Part shown: positions 17,895-29,334 of the stretch, piece by piece
Position numbering within the stretch: position 1 is the stretch's first letter
Layout of the letters: each line of letters begins with the position of its first letter
DNA from: Streptomyces sp. NRRL S-244
Lineage (GTDB): Bacteria > Actinomycetota > Actinomycetes > Streptomycetales > Streptomycetaceae
Reading direction: 5' to 3'
Assembly: GCF_000717915.1 (NCBI RefSeq)
Contig: NZ_JOCX01000014.1
Span: 1 to 64,000 of the forward strand
Length of the DNA stretch: 64,000 nucleotides
The notes under the pieces: model-generated
What the model was told of the DNA's origin: nothing
What the model saw: the letters and a program-made list of their open reading frames with translations, nothing else
Database searches by the model: none
Position numbers and translations under genes: made by a program

Positions 17895-18674
17895 TCAGTC
17901 CTGCTTCAGGACGAACGAGGTCCGGGCCACCGGCATGCCCGGGGACTTGACCTCCACCACGTACGTGTCCGCGGCCGCGGCGCCCGCCGGAGGGGTCTGG
18001 CACTGGTCGGGGGCGCTGAACTTCCTGTCCCACTCCAGCGACTGCTTCGTCTCGCCCTGCGCCGGCACGCGGAAGAACGCGTTGCCCGCGCCCGCCGGGC
18101 AGTCCGCCGAGGACCAGACCGCCTTGCTCGTGCTCGCCTGAAGGATGGTCAGGACCGCCTGCTTCGGGCCGAGATCGACCTTGCAGGTCGTGCCGGAGAC
18201 ATTGCGCGCGACCAGTTCGAGGCGGGGCTTCTCGCTCGTCTCGTACTCGTTCTTCACGCTCTTGACCTCCCACTGGAGACCGCCCGGGGCGCAGGTGGGG
18301 AGGGGTGAGTCCGCCGGGACCTGGGGCGCGGCGCCGCCCGTACCGCCACCGCCGCCGGAACCGGCGCCACCGCCCGAAGCGGAACCCGTGCCCGGAGTAC
18401 CGCCCGGTTCGCCGTTCTTGCCCGCGCCGCCGCCCGACTCCGCACGCCCGCCCGGTGCCTGACTGATCGCCGGCCCCGTCCCGGCCGGCCCGGGGGTGAT
18501 CGACGTGACGGGCTTCGGCGCCTTGTCGCCGCCCTTGCCGTTCGTACTCGACCTGCCGCCACCGGAACTGACGGTCCATACGGCGAGGAGCGCGAGCAGC
18601 GCGACGACGGACGCCAGCACAGCCCTCCGTCGCCAGTAGATGGAGGAGGGGAGCGGCCCGACCGGATTGCGCAT
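17895..18674 (-). CDS. Membrane-anchored extracellular protein, unknown function
   Basis: 259 residues. A short cytoplasmic N-terminus with YWRRR is followed by one transmembrane helix (about 17-37), a long Gly/Pro/Ser low-complexity linker (about 40-125, e.g. [14 protein letters not shown]), then a compact extracellular domain with four Cys ([31 protein letters not shown]) likely in two disulphides. It looks like a DUF4232-like or similar beta-sandwich, but I cannot place the family. The ATG at 18674 is chosen because the transmembrane helix follows it directly. It is convergent with disA and divergent from the PAP2 gene. Confidence 0.75.
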   Translation of the reverse strand: MRNPVGPLPSSIYWRRRAVLASVVALLALLAVWTVSSGGGRSSTNGKGGDKAPKPVTSITPGPAGTGPAISQAPGGRAESGGGAGKNGEPGGTPGTGSASGGGAGSGGGGGTGGAAPQVPADSPLPTCAPGGLQWEVKSVKNEYETSEKPRLELVARNVSGTTCKVDLGPKQAVLTILQASTSKAVWSSADCPAGAGNAFFRVPAQGETKQSLEWDRKFSAPDQCQTPPAGAAAADTYVVEVKSPGMPVARTSFVLKQD

Positions 18675-18843
18675 AGATCCCACGGACGGAACTTTACGAG
18701 AGTCCGCGGCCCGATCCGCGCCCCACATGCCGCGCAACCGGCTTGTTTTGCCGATGATCATCCTGCGGGCCGACCCAAGACCGTCGAGAATCGGCCAAGA
18801 GGCCCACGCCGGACTTGATCGGCTTTGGGTACGGTCGGTGAGC

Positions 18844-19458
18844 ATGGACTCCTCCGGCCTCTACCGCGACATCACCGACTCCGCCCGCTCCGCACCCGGC
18901 TGGGTGCAGTCGGCGTCCGAGGTCTGGACGGAGTACGGGCTGCTGCTCTTCGGCCTCCTCTTCATAGCCGTGTGGTGGCGGGCGCGCGCCCAGGCGGGCC
19001 CGCGGGCCGTCGCCCTCGCCGTCGCCGCGCCGCTCGCCACCGCCGTGGCCTACGTCGCCTCCGAGCTCGTGAAGTCCGCCGTGGACGAGGAACGGCCCTG
19101 CCGGGCGGTCGCCGGGGCGGCCGCCTCGCTCGTCGCTTGCCCGGCCCCCGGCGACTGGTCGTTCCCCAGCAACCACTCCGCCATCGCCGGCGCCGCCGCC
19201 GTCGCGCTGGCCCTCGCCGTACGCCGCCTCGCGCTGCTGACCGTCCCGCTCGCGGTGCTGATGGCCTTCTCCCGCGTCTTCGTCGGCGTCCACTACCCCC
19301 ACGACGTACTGGCCGGCCTGCTGCTCGGCGGGGCGCTGGCGGCGCTCGCCGTCCCCGCCCTGACCGGTCCGATCAGTACGATCACCACCGCCATGCGGGC
19401 GAGCGGCGGCCGCGCCGCTGTCTGGTTCACCGGCCCGGACCCCACGCGACGGCCCTGA
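18844..19458 (+). CDS. PAP2-family membrane phosphatase
   Basis: 204 residues, five to six membrane helices. All three acid-phosphatase motifs are present: KSAVDEERP (about residues 77-85), PSNHS (about 108-112) and [12 protein letters not shown] (about 142-153). The family dephosphorylates lipid pyrophosphates such as undecaprenyl pyrophosphate or phosphatidic acid at the outer face of the membrane. TACGGT lies 8 bases before the ATG at 18844; an in-frame GTG six bases earlier is an alternative. It is followed after 22 bases by mutY on the same strand. Confidence 0.9.
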   Translation: MDSSGLYRDITDSARSAPGWVQSASEVWTEYGLLLFGLLFIAVWWRARAQAGPRAVALAVAAPLATAVAYVASELVKSAVDEERPCRAVAGAAASLVACPAPGDWSFPSNHSAIAGAAAVALALAVRRLALLTVPLAVLMAFSRVFVGVHYPHDVLAGLLLGGALAALAVPALTGPISTITTAMRASGGRAAVWFTGPDPTRRP

Positions 19459-19480
19459 AACGTGCCAGGATGCCATTGCC

Positions 19481-20518
19481 ATGACTGCATCCACCAGCCC
19501 TTCCCCCGAGACGTCCCCCGACGCGTCCCACGCGCTGCACTCCCCGGTCATCGCCTGGTTCGAGGAGCACGCCCGCGACCTGCCCTGGCGCCGCCCCGAG
19601 GCCGGCCCCTGGGGGGTCATGGTCAGCGAGTTCATGCTCCAGCAGACCCCCGTCAGCCGGGTCCTGCCCGTATACGAGCAGTGGCTCGCCCGGTGGCCCC
19701 GCCCCGCCGACCTGGCCGCCGAGGCCCCCGGCGAGGCCGTACGGGCCTGGGGGCGGCTCGGCTACCCGCGGCGCGCCCTGCGCCTGCACGGCGCGGCCGT
19801 CGCGATAACGGAGCGGCACGGGGGCGACGTACCGCGGGAGCACGCGCAGCTGCTCGCGCTGCCCGGGATCGGCGAGTACACGGCGGCGGCCGTGGCCTCG
19901 TTCGCGTACGGGCAGCGGCACGCCGTCCTCGACACCAACGTGCGCCGGGTCTTCGCCCGCACCACGACCGGGGTCGAGTACCCGCCGAACGCCACCACCG
20001 CGGCCGAGCGGCGCCTGGCCCGGGCCCTGCTGCCCGAGGACGAGGACACCGCGGCCCGCTGGGCGGCGGCATCGATGGAGCTCGGCGCCCTGGTGTGCAC
20101 CGCCAAGTCCCCGAACTGCGCCCGCTGCCCGGTGGCCGGGCTGTGCGCGTGGCGGCTGGCCGGGAAGCCGGCCCACGACGGGCCGCCGCGGCGCGGGCAG
20201 ACGTACGCGGGGACCGACCGGCAGGTGCGCGGCAAGCTCCTCGCCGTACTGCGGGACGCGGTCGGGCCGGTTCCGCAGGCCGTCCTCGACACCGTCTGGG
20301 ACGAACCCGTGCAGCGGGCCCGGGCGCTGGACGGGCTGGTCTCGGACGGGCTGGTCGAGCCGCTCGCGGCGGGGATGTACCGGCTGCCGCAGGGCACCCC
20401 CGCGAACACGCCCTCGGACACGCCCTCAAGTGCCCCCGCGACCACCCTCGCGACCACCCCGGCGACCACCCCCACGAGCCCCGCCGCGAGCACCCCCGCG
20501 AGCCCCGCCACAAGCTGA
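19481..20518 (+). CDS. mutY: A/G-specific adenine glycosylase
   Basis: Removes adenine mispaired with 8-oxoguanine or guanine. 345 residues. The catalytic Glu is in SEFMLQQTPVSRV, the helix-hairpin-helix is LPGIGEYTAAAV, the catalytic Asp lies in VLDTNVRR, and the 4Fe-4S ligands are the C-X6-C-X2-C-X5-C in CTAKSPNCARCPVAGLC. The core ends near residue 305; the last 40 residues are a Thr/Pro/Ser/Ala repeat tail (TPATTPTSPAASTPASPATS) in place of a clear NUDIX-like domain. The tail is probably disordered and arose from repeats of GCGACCACCC-type units. The ATG at 19481 is 22 bases after the PAP2 gene. Confidence 0.93.
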   Translation: MTASTSPSPETSPDASHALHSPVIAWFEEHARDLPWRRPEAGPWGVMVSEFMLQQTPVSRVLPVYEQWLARWPRPADLAAEAPGEAVRAWGRLGYPRRALRLHGAAVAITERHGGDVPREHAQLLALPGIGEYTAAAVASFAYGQRHAVLDTNVRRVFARTTTGVEYPPNATTAAERRLARALLPEDEDTAARWAAASMELGALVCTAKSPNCARCPVAGLCAWRLAGKPAHDGPPRRGQTYAGTDRQVRGKLLAVLRDAVGPVPQAVLDTVWDEPVQRARALDGLVSDGLVEPLAAGMYRLPQGTPANTPSDTPSSAPATTLATTPATTPTSPAASTPASPATS

Positions 20519-20698
20519 GCCTGAGGTTCCGTTTATCTCGGCGAAACCCCAGCTCACGGCACTGTTACACAACCTATGGGTGTCCGTGCGCCCACCGAAG
20601 GCTGGCCCGCACAGGCCCGTGACAACCCCTCCGTACCTTCGAATCCGTAAGGCGAGAGGCAACGGACGAGCGGTTGCACGGGACGGAGGCGGTCTGAG

Positions 20699-21271
20699 AT
20701 GGCGCACGGCGAGGTACTCGGATTCGAAGAGTACGTACGCACTCGGCAGGACGCGCTCCTGCGCAGTGCCCGGCGCCTGGTTCCGGACCCCACGGACGCG
20801 CAGGACCTCCTGCAGACCGCCCTGGTGCGCACGTACGGCCGCTGGGACGGCATCGCCGACAAGTCCCTGGCCGACGCCTACCTGCGCCGCGTCATGATCA
20901 ACACCCGTACCGAGTGGTGGCGCGCCCGCAAGCTCGAAGAGGTCCCCACCGAGCAGCTCCCGGACGCCTCCGTCGAGGACGGCTCCGACCAGCGCGCCGA
21001 CCGCGCCCTGCTGATGGACATCCTCAAGGTGCTCGCGCCCAAGCAGCGCAGCGTCGTCGTGCTGCGACACTGGGAGCAGATGAGCACCGAGGAGACCGCC
21101 GCCGCGCTCGGAATGTCTGCGGGTACTGTGAAGAGCACCCTGCACCGCGCACTGGCCCGTCTCCGGCAGGAATTGGAGAGCCGGGACCTGGACATGCGCG
21201 CGCTGGAGCGCGGTGACCACCGCGGTGACCACACCATCCGGTACGAGGGGCGTGAGCGGTGCGCGGCCTGA
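20699..21271 (+). CDS. sigE: ECF sigma factor SigE (cell-envelope stress)
   Basis: 190-residue extracytoplasmic-function sigma factor. Region 2 is at about residues 12-75 (ALLRSARRLVPDPTDAQDLLQTALVRTY) and region 4 at about 105-160 (LKVLAPKQRSVVVLRHWEQMSTEETAAALGMSAGTVKSTLHRAL). Together with cseA, cseB and cseC this is the SigE operon of Streptomyces, which senses cell-wall damage and controls envelope genes. It has no anti-sigma gene; activity is set by CseB-dependent transcription. GGAGG lies 9 bases before the ATG at 20699. The preceding 180 bases (20519-20698) should hold the CseB-controlled promoter; GTGACA at 20619-20624 is a possible -35, but no convincing -10 is placed. Confidence 0.96.
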   Translation: MAHGEVLGFEEYVRTRQDALLRSARRLVPDPTDAQDLLQTALVRTYGRWDGIADKSLADAYLRRVMINTRTEWWRARKLEEVPTEQLPDASVEDGSDQRADRALLMDILKVLAPKQRSVVVLRHWEQMSTEETAAALGMSAGTVKSTLHRALARLRQELESRDLDMRALERGDHRGDHTIRYEGRERCAA

Positions 21272-21948
21272 ACGGCCAATGCCCGAAGGGCAGAAGTTCA
21301 CTAGTGCTGATGTCGGCGGGGACGGTCGTCCTCGCCGGCACTGTGCTGTTCGCGGCCGGATGCAGCGCGGGCGGGACCGGTCTGCGCGACGGCGGGCCCG
21401 CCCACACCGATCCCGTGTCCAAGAGCGGCTCGCCGTCGGCCGCGCCGCCCGACCACGTCCCGGCCACGACCGGCGCGTCGGGCAGGCCCCCCAACAAGGT
21501 CGACCCCGTCGCGCTGCTCAAGGCCGACCCCAAGGTCGGCGCCGAGGTCAAGCGGGACCTCAAGCCCTGCACGGGCAAGGACTACCCGATCGACGTGAGC
21601 TACGGGAAGGTCACCGGGAACTCGGTCGCCGACATCGTCGTCAACGTGCTGTCCTGCGCCGACGCGCTGGGGCGGGGCTCCTACGTGTACAGGTCGGAGG
21701 GCGGGACGTACGAGAATGTGTTCTCGGACGAGCAGTCGCCCGTCTACGCGGAGATCGACCGGGGCGACCTGGTGGTCACCAGGCCGGTGTACGGCAAGAG
21801 CGACCCGCTCGCGTACCCGTCCGGCGAGGACGTGATCACGTACCGCTGGGACGGGGACAAGTTCGGCGAGCAGGACCGGGTGCACACCGACTACAGCAAC
21901 ATCGACGGCGGGGCCCAGCCCGCTCCCGCGGTCACCCAGAAGAACTGA
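21259..21948 (+). CDS. cseA: Lipoprotein CseA, negative modulator of SigE
   Basis: 229 residues. A lipoprotein signal ends in the lipobox LFAAGC with Cys35; the mature protein begins with a Ser/Pro linker and a small globular domain. In S. coelicolor CseA lies on the outer face of the membrane and its loss raises sigE expression. The GTG start at 21259 overlaps the 3' end of sigE by 13 bases, so translation is coupled. The next gene, cseB, starts 30 bases downstream. Confidence 0.93.
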   Translation: MRGLNGQCPKGRSSLVLMSAGTVVLAGTVLFAAGCSAGGTGLRDGGPAHTDPVSKSGSPSAAPPDHVPATTGASGRPPNKVDPVALLKADPKVGAEVKRDLKPCTGKDYPIDVSYGKVTGNSVADIVVNVLSCADALGRGSYVYRSEGGTYENVFSDEQSPVYAEIDRGDLVVTRPVYGKSDPLAYPSGEDVITYRWDGDKFGEQDRVHTDYSNIDGGAQPAPAVTQKN

Positions 21949-21978
21949 CGTACCGAGGAACCGAGGCGAGGCTTCCGC

Positions 21979-22688
<710 letters not shown>

Positions 22689-22692
<4 letters not shown>

Positions 22693-24002
22693 GGCGCTTC
22701 ACCCTCCGTACGGGGATCCGCTGGAAGATCACGCTCGCCATCGCCGCCGTCGGCGCGCTCGTCGCCGTGGCACTGAGCCTGGTCGTGCACAGTGCTGCCC
22801 GCGTGTCGATGCTGGAGAGCGCGCGCGAGGCCCAGCTGGCCAACGTGAACGTCATCGCCCGCTTCGTCGAGGCCGGGCGCAAGCCCGCCCTGGGCGCGAA
22901 GGTCAACGACCCCGAACTGCCCGCCGCGCTGCGCGAGAAGGCGCGCTCGGGGCGGCGCGGCACGTACATCCAGGAGTCGCGCAAGGGCGTGCCGGAGGTG
23001 TGGGCCGCGGTCCCGCTCGGGAACGGGCAGGTGCTGTCGCTGCACAACGAGTTCAAGGAGAGCGCCAACATGGTGCGCGACCTGGACCGGGCCCTGGTCG
23101 TCGGGTCGATCTCCGTCGTGGTCGCGGGAGCGGCCCTCGGCGTGCTCATCGGCGGGCAGATCTCGCGCCGGCTGCGCAAGGCCGCGGCCGCCGCGCAGCG
23201 GGTGGCGCACGGCGATCCCGACGTACGGGTGCGGGACGCGGTCGGGGGCGTCGTACGGGACGAGACCGACGACCTCGCGCGGGCCGTGGACGCCATGGCC
23301 GACGCGCTCCAGCAGCGGCTGGAGGCCGAGCGGCGGGTGACCGCGGACATCGCGCACGAGCTGCGGACCCCGGTGACGGGCCTGCTCACGGCGGCGGAAC
23401 TGCTGCCTCCGGGGCGGCCGACCGAGCTGGTGCGCGACCGGGCGCAGGCCATGCGGGCGCTGGTCGAGGACGTACTGGAGGTGGCCCGGCTGGACAGCGC
23501 GTCCGAGCGGGCGGAGCTCCAGGACGTGGCGCTGGGCGAGTTCGTCAGCCGGCGGGTGACCGCGCTGATGCCGGAGGCGTCGGTACGGGTGGTCGCGGAC
23601 GAGATCGTCAGCACCGACCCGCGGCGGCTGGAGCGGATCCTGGGCAACCTGCTGGCCAATGCCGCGCGGTACGGGCAGCCCCCGGTCCAGGTCGACATCG
23701 AGGGCCGGGTCGTACGGGTCCGGGACTACGGGCCGGGCTTCCCGGAGGCGCTGCTGCGCGAGGGGCCGAGCCGGTTCCGGACCGGGTCGACGGACCGGGC
23801 GGGCGTCGGGCACGGGCTGGGGCTGACCATCGCGGAGGGGCAGGCGCGGGTGCTGGGCGCCCGGCTGACGTTCCGCAACGTGGCGGCTCCGGGCGGTGTG
23901 GACCGCGAGGGCGCGGCGGCGGGCGCGGTGGCGGTGCTGTGGCTGCCGGAGCACGCGCCGACGGCGACGGGGAGCTTCCCGATCATCAAGCTGTCGGGGT
24001 AG
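22689..24002 (+). CDS. cseC: Sensor histidine kinase CseC
   Basis: 437 residues. Two transmembrane helices (about 11-31 and 135-155) enclose an extracytoplasmic sensor of about 100 residues; then come a HAMP linker (about 160-212), an H-box HELRTP with His223, and an ATPase domain with the N-box LGNLLANAARYG and the G-boxes VRDYGPGFP and GHGLGLTI. Signals of cell-wall stress are passed to CseB. The ATG at 22689 overlaps cseB by four bases. The tail after 24002 (to 24085) is a GC-rich segment with short GGACCGGG repeats and CGCAC/GTGCG dyads that may act as a terminator. Confidence 0.95.
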
Positions 24003-24102
24003 GGGAGTTGGTGCGGTCCGGGCCGGGAGGGCCGGATCGGACCGGGATCGGACCGGGACCGGGTCGCACGGACGTGCGGTCCGGTGTTTTAGCATCCCCT
24101 GC

Positions 24103-25290
24103 ATGACCGACGGTACGAATCCCCCCAGCAACCCGCAGCCCCAGCCCGCCCCCGGGGACGGGGGCTACGGGTTCCCGCCGGTCCCGCCGGCCCCCGCGAA
24201 CGGCTACGGCTACCCGCCCGGCCCGCCGGCACAGGGCGGCGGTGGCGGTTTCGGCCCGGCCCCGCAGCAGTGGGCCCAGGGGCTCCCGGACATGGGCGCG
24301 CCGGCGGCGCCCGGCGCCCCGGGCGGTCCCGGATTCCCCGGGGGCCCCGGTGCCCCCGGCCCGTTCGCCCCGCAGCCGGACCAGCCCGACTGGGAGGCCA
24401 TGGCGGACCGCTCGGCGGCCGAGAAGCGCAAGAAGCGGCTGTGGATGACCGGCGGCGCGGTGACCGTACTGGCGCTGCTCGCCGGCGGAGGGGCGTTCCT
24501 GCTGCTGGGCGGCGACAAGGGCGGGAACGAGGCGGTGGACGACAAGCAGTCCCCGCCCGCGTCCGAGTCGGCCTCGCCCTCCCCCAGCGGGTCGAAGAGC
24601 AAGGCGCCGGTCGACAACACCCCGACCGTCAAGGACGACCCGACGCAGATCCGGGACCGCAGCGGAAAGGCCCCGCTGAAGATGGGCCCCGACGCCGGGG
24701 TCTTCCCGATCGAGAAGCGCTTCGAGATCCGTACGAAGGGCAACGAGAACTCGTACGCCGAGTCCGAGAAGCGCGTGGTGGACACGGCCAAGAGCTTCAC
24801 CGTCTCGGCCCACGTCTGGAACCGGGCCCCGAAGGGGCGCCAGATCGCCGTCAGCCAGGGCAACGAGAAGTCGTACGCGTTCGAGCTGGGCCTGGACCAG
24901 GTGAACGGCAAGCCGACCTGGGTCTTCCGCGTCCAGACGGGCGACCAGGGCGCGGAGGCGACCGCGGTGACCGTCACCGGCGAGAGCCCGAAGATGGAGA
25001 AGACCTTCTCCACCCTGACCGGGACCTACGACGCCGAACGCAAGCAGATCGCCCTCTACGTCAACGGGAAGAAGACCGGCGAGGCCCCCGTCCCCGGAAT
25101 CTTCCAGGCGCAGGGGCCGCTGGAGCTGGCCCGCTCCCGCCACGAGGACAAGTGGACCGCGCCGTGGAACGGGGCCATGGAGACCGTGCAGACCTACGGC
25201 TCGGTGCTCTCGCCGGCCCAGATCGACACCCTCAAGCCGGGCCGGGTCGACGCGAAGACGAAGCCGACGGGCTCCTGGCTCCTCTACTGA
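24103..25290 (+). CDS. LamG-like (concanavalin A-fold) membrane-anchored extracellular protein
   Basis: 395 residues. A long Pro/Gly-rich cytoplasmic N-terminus (about 1-85) ends in basic KRKKR, followed by one transmembrane helix (about 112-132), a Ser/Pro linker and a C-terminal LamG-type jelly-roll domain (about 225-390; SFTVSAHVWNR, LTGTYDAERKQIALYVNGKKTGE, WNGAMETVQTYGSVLSPAQIDTL are typical). It probably binds a glycan or wall polymer outside the cell. TAGCAT lies exactly 7 bases before the ATG at 24103, a leaderless signature that also separates it from cseC. Position next to sigE-cseABC suggests an envelope role. Confidence 0.85.
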   Translation: MTDGTNPPSNPQPQPAPGDGGYGFPPVPPAPANGYGYPPGPPAQGGGGGFGPAPQQWAQGLPDMGAPAAPGAPGGPGFPGGPGAPGPFAPQPDQPDWEAMADRSAAEKRKKRLWMTGGAVTVLALLAGGGAFLLLGGDKGGNEAVDDKQSPPASESASPSPSGSKSKAPVDNTPTVKDDPTQIRDRSGKAPLKMGPDAGVFPIEKRFEIRTKGNENSYAESEKRVVDTAKSFTVSAHVWNRAPKGRQIAVSQGNEKSYAFELGLDQVNGKPTWVFRVQTGDQGAEATAVTVTGESPKMEKTFSTLTGTYDAERKQIALYVNGKKTGEAPVPGIFQAQGPLELARSRHEDKWTAPWNGAMETVQTYGSVLSPAQIDTLKPGRVDAKTKPTGSWLLY

Positions 25291-25318
25291 CCTCGGTACT
25301 GGCCTCGGTCCGCCTCGG

Positions 25319-25969
25319 TCAGACGGTGACGCCGGCGTTGCGCAGGAACGCGACCGGGTTCACGGCCGAGCCGTAGTTCGGGGTGGTCCGGATCTCGAAG
25401 TGGAGGTGCGGGCCGCTGGAGTTGCCGGTGTTGCCGGACAGCGCGATCTGCGAGCCCTTGGTGACCTTCTGGCCGATCCGGACCTGGATCTTCGAGAGGT
25501 GCGCGTACTGCGAGTACGTGTTGTTCGCGTGCTTGATCACGATGGCGTTGCCGTACGCCGGACCGTCGCCGCCGCCATTGGGGCCGGCCTTGACGATGGT
25601 GCCCGCGGACGCGGCCTTGACCGGGGTGCCGACGGGGCAGGCGAAGTCCTGGCCCGAGTGCTTGTGGGACCACATGGTGCCGCCCTTGCCGAAGGTGGCG
25701 GAGAGCGTGTAGCTCGACACCGGCTTCTGCCAGGCGACGACGGCCTTGGCGGCGGCGGCCTTGGCAGCCGCGGCCTTGGTGGCGGCGGCCACGGAGGCCT
25801 GGGCCTTGGCCTGGTCGGCGACCAGCGAGGCGGTGCCGGTCAGGGTGGACTCCGGAGCCGTGTCGGCGAAGGCGGCGGTCGTCCCGGCCCCGAGTGCCAG
25901 GGCCGCACCGAGAGCGGTGGCGCCGACGGCGATACGGGTACGACGGGTGATGCTGCGCTTCGCGGACAT
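25319..25969 (-). CDS. Secreted M23 peptidase (LytM-type endopeptidase)
   Basis: 216 residues. Signal peptide at about 1-35 (basic MSAKRSITRRTR, hydrophobic core, cleavage after AFA). A short Ala/Lys-rich helical segment (residues 45-80) precedes the M23 domain, whose zinc ligands are seen in HKHSGQDF and HLHFEIR, with YSQYAHLSK between. It should cleave peptidoglycan cross-bridges. The ATG at 25969 has GGAGG 7 bases upstream. Upstream on the same transcript lies a long nested hairpin (25992-26058), suggesting RNA-level control. Confidence 0.93.
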   Translation of the reverse strand: MSAKRSITRRTRIAVGATALGAALALGAGTTAAFADTAPESTLTGTASLVADQAKAQASVAAATKAAAAKAAAAKAVVAWQKPVSSYTLSATFGKGGTMWSHKHSGQDFACPVGTPVKAASAGTIVKAGPNGGGDGPAYGNAIVIKHANNTYSQYAHLSKIQVRIGQKVTKGSQIALSGNTGNSSGPHLHFEIRTTPNYGSAVNPVAFLRNAGVTV

Positions 25970-25991
25970 AAGGAGACCTCCGGGCCGGGGA

Positions 25992-26058
25992 CAAGGGCGG
26001 TTCGGGCAAGAAGCCACCCGGCACGCTGGAGAGCGGATGCCGGGCTTGCCCACCCTTG
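25992..26058 (-). ncRNA. Structured 5' leader of the M23 peptidase gene
   Basis: On the minus-strand RNA a nested stem is almost continuous: outer 9 bp (26050-26058 with 25992-26000, one G-U), middle 5-6 bp (CTTGC/GCAAG type, 26045-26049 with 26006-26010), inner 7 bp (26038-26044 with 26017-26023) and an apical 4 bp (26032-26035 with 26024-26027) closing a CUCC loop. The base ends about 10 bases before the Shine-Dalgarno. The apical loop is complementary to the GGAG of that Shine-Dalgarno. I do not recognise the c-di-AMP ydaO consensus; it may be a new leader or a stabilising 5' hairpin. Confidence 0.55.
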
Positions 26059-26296
26059 GTAACCCGTGCCCCGCCGTATCCCCAAACCTCCCGATTACTA
26101 CCGGGGCTCGTAGGCCCGGAGGGTGTGACGCAGCCGGTTGACCGCGCCACAACTGGCCCGAAGCCCCGCCCCGACAGGGGCAAAACGGACATCAAGCCTA
26201 CGAGACGCCCTAGTAGGTCCGTTTTGCCCTGTGCGGCTTGTCACCGATCCAGGACCTCTGCCGCCCCATGAGGGACCGAAGCCCTGCAACCCGAAA
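26059..26296. other. Intergenic region between the M23 gene and the clpC terminator
   Basis: No coding sequence is convincing here. It should hold the promoter of the M23 transcript on the minus strand, for which I see no unambiguous -35/-10 pair, and it contains the long imperfect inverted repeat at 26161-26239. Confidence 0.6.
26161..26239. repeat. Long imperfect inverted repeat (about 80 bp)
   Basis: CAAAACGGAC (26181-26190) pairs with GTCCGTTTTG (26217-26226) without mismatch. The pairing continues outward through ACAGGG/CCCTGT (26174-26179 with 26227-26232, with one bulged G) and AAGCC/GGCTT (26161-26165 with 26235-26239). Inside, CCTAC (26197-26201) can pair with GTAGG (26213-26217). 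It lies between the M23 gene and the clpC terminator. It is far larger than the other terminators here and not in coding sequence. Confidence 0.75.
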
Positions 26297-26336
26297 AGGG
26301 GCGGCCCCGGAACCTTTCGGTTCCGGGGCCGCCCCT
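26297..26336 (-). terminator. clpC terminator
   Basis: A perfect 18-bp stem (26297-26314 with 26319-26336, loop TTTC) lies 22 bases after the clpC stop. On the minus strand it is followed by TTTTCGGG, a short T-run, making a strong intrinsic terminator. Confidence 0.92.
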
Positions 26337-26358
26337 CGGTACGGCTACCGCTTGCGCG

Positions 26359-28884
<2,526 letters not shown>

Positions 28885-29334
28885 CGTTTATCGCTCCTCA
28901 GAGCGGTCGGGCAGTTCGGGGTCGGTCCCCGCCCTGTCCTTCCGCATGCTAGTCCCGCGGGGCGGGACAGCTCATTCCAACTGCCGACATCCGTCCGCGA
29001 TCACCCCCACGTCAGTGGGGAAAACCGGCTTCAACAGCCGACAACTGCTCCAACCCGATGGTGCGAGACGATGTTCCCGCAGGCCAGGCAGATACCCGTC
29101 ACACGTGTACGCCGATGGCGAACGGAAGCCGCCCAAATCAGCGTGTCGCCCCGATCCACTAGGAATGTCTTACCCGTAAGGACTGACACTCCATGCCGGT
29201 GGCACCGGTTCCCTCCGCTACGGGCGAACACGATTGCGTCCCGAATGTGGGACTCCACCTCGACGGATGTTTACGTTCCGCATTGAGGCCGCCGCGCTGC
29301 GTAACTCCCGGGCACCTGCGGAGTTGCTCCGGGC
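28885..29334. promoter_or_regulatory. Divergent regulatory region clpC / SCO3374-like gene
   Basis: About 450 bases without a convincing gene. On the minus strand TATCTG (29094-29089) is a candidate -10 for clpC, with its poor -35 (17 bases upstream) overlapped by the ClgR-like box at 29107-29123, as expected for an activator-dependent promoter; the leader would be about 200 bases. A 75-codon minus-strand opening at 29031-29258 lacks the codon bias of the neighbours and is not called. Confidence 0.6.
29107..29123 (-). promoter_or_regulatory. ClgR-like operator upstream of clpC
   Basis: On the minus strand it reads GTTCGCCATCGGCGTAC, which fits GTTCGC-N5-GCG, the motif I recall for the Streptomyces ClgR activator of clpP1, clpC and lon. 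One arm base differs from a perfect dyad. A second, weaker GTTCGC-N5-GCG site lies at 29216-29229. Confidence 0.65.

Noticed and set aside
25985..26110. c-di-AMP (ydaO) riboswitch upstream of the M23 peptidase
   Set aside because: Attractive because of disA nearby and known ydaO control of wall hydrolases, but the conserved ydaO core sequences I recall are not seen. Left as an unassigned structured leader.
29031..29258. 75-codon minus-strand ORF upstream of clpC with a CxxC pair
   Set aside because: Third-position GC is clearly lower than in the neighbours, and it overlaps the ClgR-like box and the candidate clpC promoter. It could be re-opened if conserved.
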